From NCBI RefSeq assembly GCF_017830045.1, contig NZ_JAEDXU010000001.1:248001-312000 (forward strand): a stretch of DNA of 64,000 bases. The letters run 5' to 3'. Numbering within the stretch: position 1 is the stretch's first letter; each line of letters opens with the position of its first letter. Source of the DNA: Enterococcus larvae. GTDB taxonomy: Bacteria; Bacillota; Bacilli; Lactobacillales; Enterococcaceae. The notes below the pieces were generated by a model, which made no database searches, was not told where the DNA came from, and saw only the letters and a program-made list of their open reading frames with translations. Positions 60,040 to 64,000 of the stretch are shown in pieces. The translations under genes and the position numbers were made by a program.

Positions 60040-60399
60040 CTATTCTTTTTCTTTATTCAAGTTATGTTCACTGACTACTGCATTCACTAAAGACATGATT
60101 ACAGCCATCAAAACCGCTGCCCAAAAGCTGGAAAACCCAAAATTCATCTCTCCTACAAAGAAGGAGGTCAGTCTTAAAATCATCGCATTTACCACAAAAC
60201 TGAATAAGCCAAAGGTTATTAACGTGAGGGGTAAAGATAAGATTGTTAGAATAGGTTTTACAAGCATGTTCAGTACAGAGAGAACAAACGCTGCTATAAT
60301 GGCAATCCCAAGACTTTTCACAAAAATCATATCTGGAAAAATGACTGCCAGAGAAACGAATGTCAATGTATTAACGACCAGCCGTTGAAAGTAGGTCAT
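60040..60399 (-). CDS. liaZ: YvlD-like membrane protein (LiaZ)
   Basis: A 119-residue protein with four hydrophobic segments (DUF4097-linked phage holin IV/YvlD family). Motifs include ALSVLNMLVKPILTILSLPL and TFGLFSFVVNAMILRL. Its ATG shares one base with the stop of the PspC gene upstream. It ends a three-gene set whose first member is LiaX-like; the set is controlled by LiaFSR in enterococci. Confidence 0.88.
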   Translation of the reverse strand: MTYFQRLVVNTLTFVSLAVIFPDMIFVKSLGIAIIAAFVLSVLNMLVKPILTILSLPLTLITFGLFSFVVNAMILRLTSFFVGEMNFGFSSFWAAVLMAVIMSLVNAVVSEHNLNKEKE

Positions 60400-60713
60400 T
60401 AAAAGTCACTCCAGTCATCATCGTCCACTTTTTCAGCAGTTTTTCTTTGCTGTTCTTTATATGGGTTCTCATTTCTGGTATTTCTATTGTAGTTTTCATA
60501 TGGGTTATGGTTTCTTCTGTTACTGCGTCCAGAAGGCATGACCATTGCCAAGATGATGTATACTAGTAAACCAGGGAATGCTGCTGAAAAGAAGCTGATG
60601 ATCACAAACAGAACACGTACAATTGTTGGATCGATACCCAGCCATTCTGCAATACCGGCTAATGATCCGGTCAACACTATGTTATTAGGAGATTTTGTCA
60701 ATCTTTTTCTCAT
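60399..60713 (-). CDS. liaY: PspC-domain protein (LiaY)
   Basis: A 104-residue protein: PspC domain (about 1-62; LTGSLAGIAEWLGIDPTIVR, then one membrane helix LVYIILAMVMP), then an Asn/Arg/Tyr-rich tail ending in DDDWSDF. In E. faecalis, LiaY acts with LiaZ in the membrane in the response to daptomycin and antimicrobial peptides. Confidence 0.9.
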   Translation of the reverse strand: MRKRLTKSPNNIVLTGSLAGIAEWLGIDPTIVRVLFVIISFFSAAFPGLLVYIILAMVMPSGRSNRRNHNPYENYNRNTRNENPYKEQQRKTAEKVDDDDWSDF

Positions 60714-60808
60714 GTTATTTCACCTCTTACCCTCGATATTTTTTCTTTAATCAGAGAGAGGAGAAAGCTCCTCTGCTCTGATAACTGCTTCGATCATTTA
60801 TCTACCAT

Positions 60809-62419
60809 TTATTTATCTGTGTCTTTTAAATAAATGTTTCCTGTTGTTGTAGATGCATTGACCTGAGCCATGTTTTCATCATTCATACGTCTGAATTGAA
60901 GCAGCTGATTGGTGCGATCTTTTTTCTCGCGAATCACTTCATAATCTGACAGACGACTGTTGATACTTCCTAAGCTAGTTTTAACTGTACCTTCAGCTCC
61001 AATTGTTTCAGGTAATGCGATCTTCACATTTCCATTTACAGAGCTTGCTTCGATTTTTCTTAATGTATCTTCTTTCGCAGTGATTCTTACATCTCCATTG
61101 ATCAAAGATACTGACATGTTTTGAGGCGTTGCCAGCACAGTCACTGTACCATTGACCGTTTCAATTACATTGTCAAGAATGTTTCCTTTGATGATTTTGA
61201 TGTCGCCGTTCACGCCTTCAACCTCAAGCATTGTTGCATCGATTGAATTAAAAGTGATAGAACCGTTTGTTGATTTTGTATAGACATCTTTTGCCTTCAA
61301 CTCTTCTACACTGATATTTCCATTCAGTAATTTCACTGATACATGGTCATATGTACGTGCAGGTAAGTAAAATACTAGGTCTGCTCTCACACGTTTATTC
61401 GGGATTTGGAATGAGATGACTTCTTCATCAACATCGATTTGACTTCTTTCAAGGAATGCTTCTAATGGTGTATCTGCATCCATCTTGCCGTAAAGTTTGA
61501 TTTTTCCTTCAACTTTCAAATCTTCTTTATCCCAAGTTTTGAAAACAATGTTTCCGTTTGCTACTTTTACATCGATCAAGCTTGCTTCTACATCTGGATA
61601 GTTGAATTCATGATCGAATTTTGTTGTTGCTACACCAGGTACTCTGAAGTTGATATCTTTCCATTCTACATTGTCATTCACTGTGTCAGTAAATGTGTTG
61701 AATGTCTTCTTCAGGAATGAACCCAATTGTGAGCCGGCTTCGCTCATCTTTTCGCCTACTTGATTCAGTGTATCTGTTGCTTGATCTTTCCAGTCATCTG
61801 GAATATCGAATTTAGAAGTGACATGATCCTTTGTTTCTGACCACTGTTCTTTGCGAATGTTTTTCAATTCTGCTTCTAATGCAACTTTTTCCTGATTTTG
61901 ATCTGCAAGAGAGTCTTCTAATGTTTTAAGCTCTTCTTCCAATGCAGCTCTTGTTTTCAGCTCTTCTTCTGAAAGCTCATCCAATTCTTCTTTGGTATTC
62001 AGCTCCATCAGTGCTTCCTGTGTATCCTTGATCTCTTCCTTGATGCCTGCGATTTCTGCATTGATTTCATCCAGTTCAACAGAGGTATGATTGGCTTTAG
62101 TTGCTAAATCATCCAGAATTTTTTCAAGATTCTTACGATCCGCTTCTGAGCTTTCCTTTGCTTGCTCTTCGAATGAATCAGCAGCACTCTTTTCTATATT
62201 TACCGTTTTTTCGTGTGCTTCCAACTCATCTACTAGGTCTGCTACCGCATCTTTTTCTTTTGAATCAACAGTTGTCGTTGTTACATCTACTTCATCGGCA
62301 GCCTTTTTGATTTGTTTTTCATCTTTTTCAGTTGCCAGATTTTCTAATAGGACCAAGGCTTCCTCCGATGTCAGGATTCCTTTTTTTACTAAATCCAATA
62401 CTCGTTCTCTTTCTTTCAT
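60809..62419 (-). CDS. liaX: LiaX-like surface stress sensor
   Basis: A 536-residue protein. A helical N-terminal half (about 1-220) has a SHOCT-like start (ERVLDLVKKGILTSEEALVL), coiled-coil and acidic stretches; a C-terminal DUF4097 beta-helix (about 260-530) has repeats such as LLNGNISVEE, VNGDIKIIKG, VNGTVTVLA and INGDVRITA. This layout is that of enterococcal LiaX, a daptomycin- and LL-37-responsive sensor and regulator of the LiaFSR system. A promoter region controlled by LiaR is expected upstream but not identified. Confidence 0.92.
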   Translation of the reverse strand: MKERERVLDLVKKGILTSEEALVLLENLATEKDEKQIKKAADEVDVTTTTVDSKEKDAVADLVDELEAHEKTVNIEKSAADSFEEQAKESSEADRKNLEKILDDLATKANHTSVELDEINAEIAGIKEEIKDTQEALMELNTKEELDELSEEELKTRAALEEELKTLEDSLADQNQEKVALEAELKNIRKEQWSETKDHVTSKFDIPDDWKDQATDTLNQVGEKMSEAGSQLGSFLKKTFNTFTDTVNDNVEWKDINFRVPGVATTKFDHEFNYPDVEASLIDVKVANGNIVFKTWDKEDLKVEGKIKLYGKMDADTPLEAFLERSQIDVDEEVISFQIPNKRVRADLVFYLPARTYDHVSVKLLNGNISVEELKAKDVYTKSTNGSITFNSIDATMLEVEGVNGDIKIIKGNILDNVIETVNGTVTVLATPQNMSVSLINGDVRITAKEDTLRKIEASSVNGNVKIALPETIGAEGTVKTSLGSINSRLSDYEVIREKKDRTNQLLQFRRMNDENMAQVNASTTTGNIYLKDTDK

Positions 62420-62624
62420 GGAAATTGCCTCCTTAGCAAATTTTTCACCCTAAGGTGTTTTCCTTACATGTATTATTATGCCTTCTTTTTCGTTTTTTGT
62501 CATAGGACTTAAGAATGAATTTTGCCTCCTTCTCAAGGACAGCCTTTAAAAAATCGACTTTTCTGCCTTTATCTTAGTTAGTATTCCCCTTTTCGTCAAC
62601 TAAAGACTTTTTTCAATAATAAAA

Positions 62625-62666
62625 AAGAAAAGATAAAATCGGCTGTTATCGATTTTATCTTTTCTT
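62625..62666 (-). terminator. Terminator of the pst-phoU operon
   Basis: AAGAAAAGATAAAATCG (62625-62641) and CGATTTTATCTTTTCTT (62650-62666) form a perfect 17-bp stem with T-run on the minus strand. Confidence 0.9.
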
Positions 62667-62674
62667 CTTTGTTT

Positions 62675-63346
62675 CTATTCTTCGTGATTGGTATTCAATT
62701 CGGTGATCTTTCCTGTTGCCAGGTAAACGATCCATTCACAGATATTTGTCACATAGTCGCCGATTCGTTCTAAATACGTTGCTACGTGAAGATAGTCTGT
62801 CCCGCTGATGACCGTCTCTGAATTTGATTTCATGCTTTCAATGGAGTTTGAATAAATGCTGTTGAAATATTCATTGACCCGATTATCCATTTTTGCAATC
62901 ATACGTGCATCTTTTTCGTCTGTTTTTACATAAGCGATCAAAACATTGTCCACCATTTTCTTTACATAGTCAGACATATCAGAAATTTCTTTTTCTATTT
63001 CCGGGATTCTAGTCTCACCTTTCAAGCGAATCGTTGATTTGGAGATAGACACTGCATGGTCAGCCATACGCTCCAAGTCAGAGCTGGCTTTCATTACAGT
63101 GATGATCATACGCAAATCTGTCGTTACAGGCTGCTGTAAAGCAATCATCTCAAAGCTTTTCTTTTCAAGCTTCACTTCCATATCATTGATTTCTGTATCT
63201 CGCTCAATCACTTCATTTGCAATATGCTTGTCATGATCGATATATGCACGAACAGATTTATGAACCGCGTTACTTACCATCATTCCCATTTCATAAAATT
63301 GATTGTGCAGATTCAGTAATTCTTCTTCAAATTGACTACGCAACAT
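62675..63346 (-). CDS. phoU: Phosphate transport system regulator PhoU
   Basis: A 223-residue, all-helical protein with two three-helix bundles, each carrying an ExxxD-type metal motif (DTEINDMEVKLE; SSDLERMADHAVSIS; YLERIGDYVTNI). It links phosphate import by Pst to PhoR signalling. It is downstream of pstB, and a terminator follows. Confidence 0.95.
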   Translation of the reverse strand: MLRSQFEEELLNLHNQFYEMGMMVSNAVHKSVRAYIDHDKHIANEVIERDTEINDMEVKLEKKSFEMIALQQPVTTDLRMIITVMKASSDLERMADHAVSISKSTIRLKGETRIPEIEKEISDMSDYVKKMVDNVLIAYVKTDEKDARMIAKMDNRVNEYFNSIYSNSIESMKSNSETVISGTDYLHVATYLERIGDYVTNICEWIVYLATGKITELNTNHEE

Positions 63347-63460
63347 GTACCTTCCTCCTATTATCTTTTAATATGAAGTTATTTATCAATCTACTGATAC
63401 TCGTTAAAAAAGCTATTCAGTGAATGTATATCTGTTCAGGCAGCTGTGAGTATCGAAACT

Positions 63461-64000
63461 TTATCCAAATTTTCCGGAAATATAGTCCTCTGTTTCCTGC
63501 TTCTTCGGATTCAAAAAGATTTTCTTCGTATCATTAAATTCTATCAGCTCTCCTTGCAAAAAGAAAGCTGTTTTATCAGATATACGTGATGCTTGCGACA
63601 TATTATGTGTAACCATGATCATGGTGTATTGTTCCTTCAAGGTCAACAGCATATTCTCTATTTTCCCACTGGAAACGGGATCTAAAGCGCTCGTCGGCTC
63701 ATCCAATAAAATAATTTCCGGATTGACAGCCAATACTCTGGCGATACAAACCCGCTGCTGTTGCCCTCCTGATAGGGACAGCGCGCTTTTATGCAGCTTA
63801 TCCTTAACATCCTCCCAGACTGAGGCAGCCTTCAGACTTGTTTCGACCACTTCATCAAGTACCTGCTTGTCCTTTTCTCCCTTTAGCCGTAAACCATATA
63901 TCACATTTTCATAGACAGAGAACGGAAACGGATTTGGCTGTTGGAATACCATCCCGATTTCTTTACGCAGTTCTACAGTATCTGTTTTAGGACTGTATAT
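63461..64000 (-). CDS. pstB: Phosphate ABC transporter ATP-binding protein (5' end cut by the window)
   Basis: The C-terminal 180 residues are present: [15 protein letters not shown], the signature [18 protein letters not shown] and the Walker [13 protein letters not shown]. The Walker A and start lie beyond base 64000. PstB drives high-affinity phosphate uptake. About 115 nt separate it from phoU. The PNPFP motif is typical of PstB. Confidence 0.96.
   Translation of the reverse strand: MYSPKTDTVELRKEIGMVFQQPNPFPFSVYENVIYGLRLKGEKDKQVLDEVVETSLKAASVWEDVKDKLHKSALSLSGGQQQRVCIARVLAVNPEIILLDEPTSALDPVSSGKIENMLLTLKEQYTMIMVTHNMSQASRISDKTAFFLQGELIEFNDTKKIFLNPKKQETEDYISGKFG

Overview
The window looks like a chromosomal segment of a low-GC Gram-positive coccus, most likely Enterococcus or a close relative. 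The support is gene content and order, not a database match: a pepQ/ccpA divergent pair; an hprK-lgt-gpsA-galU operon; liaX-liaY-liaZ beside phoU and pst; pdhA-pdhB-pdhC-lpdA next to an mgtA-type pump; Firmicutes-type AGGAGG ribosome binding sites; and lipoproteins with short lipoboxes.

Positions 1-5000 are one end of a prophage or related integrative element. It holds a BRO-N antirepressor, a Cro-like and a CI-like regulator divergent around three AACGA-N6-TCGTT operators, an ImmA-type metallopeptidase with unusual zinc-ribbon repeats, a small zinc-ribbon membrane protein and a tyrosine integrase. From 5.3 to 20.3 kb come a baeRF-like protein, a cold-shock protein, an acnA-citZ-icd operon (the citrate-to-2-oxoglutarate arm of the TCA cycle, with a clear promoter), two small metabolic or unknown genes, a YdcF-like membrane protein, a poly-Ser lipoprotein, and a membrane-anchored Hanks-type kinase divergent from a small HTH-like protein.

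From 20.4 to 31.6 kb are the pyruvate dehydrogenase operon (E2 with two lipoyl domains, a Rex-like operator upstream), a lipoprotein gene with a visible C-terminal frameshift, and mgtA behind a complete M-box magnesium riboswitch and terminator, followed by a short Mga-type regulator. From 31.6 to 41.5 kb are trxB, a heterodimeric ABC multidrug exporter with the typical one degenerate and one canonical ATP site, nfo, and a group of small DUF1801/YdeI-type proteins.

The stretch 41-45.7 kb is AT-rich and gene-poor and carries one large YbfG-like peptidoglycan-binding/DUF1906 protein without a signal peptide, preceded by a cluster of TAAGTA/TACTTA inverted repeats and followed by a 23-bp hairpin and a decayed reading frame. 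It looks acquired. From 45.7 to 64 kb the core genome resumes: tyrS, a class A PBP, a small secreted protein, a decayed ISL3-type transposase, ccpA/pepQ with a cre-like site between them, YtxH and DUF948 stress proteins, galU-gpsA-lgt-hprK, a UvrC-N-like GIY-YIG nuclease, the liaXYZ cell-envelope stress genes, phoU and the 3' part of pstB.

No rRNA, tRNA or CRISPR array was recognised. The least explained items are the kinase/HTH pair, the YbfG-like island with its repeat cluster, the duplicated 130-bp leader in front of two unrelated genes, and a structured segment upstream of the cold-shock gene.
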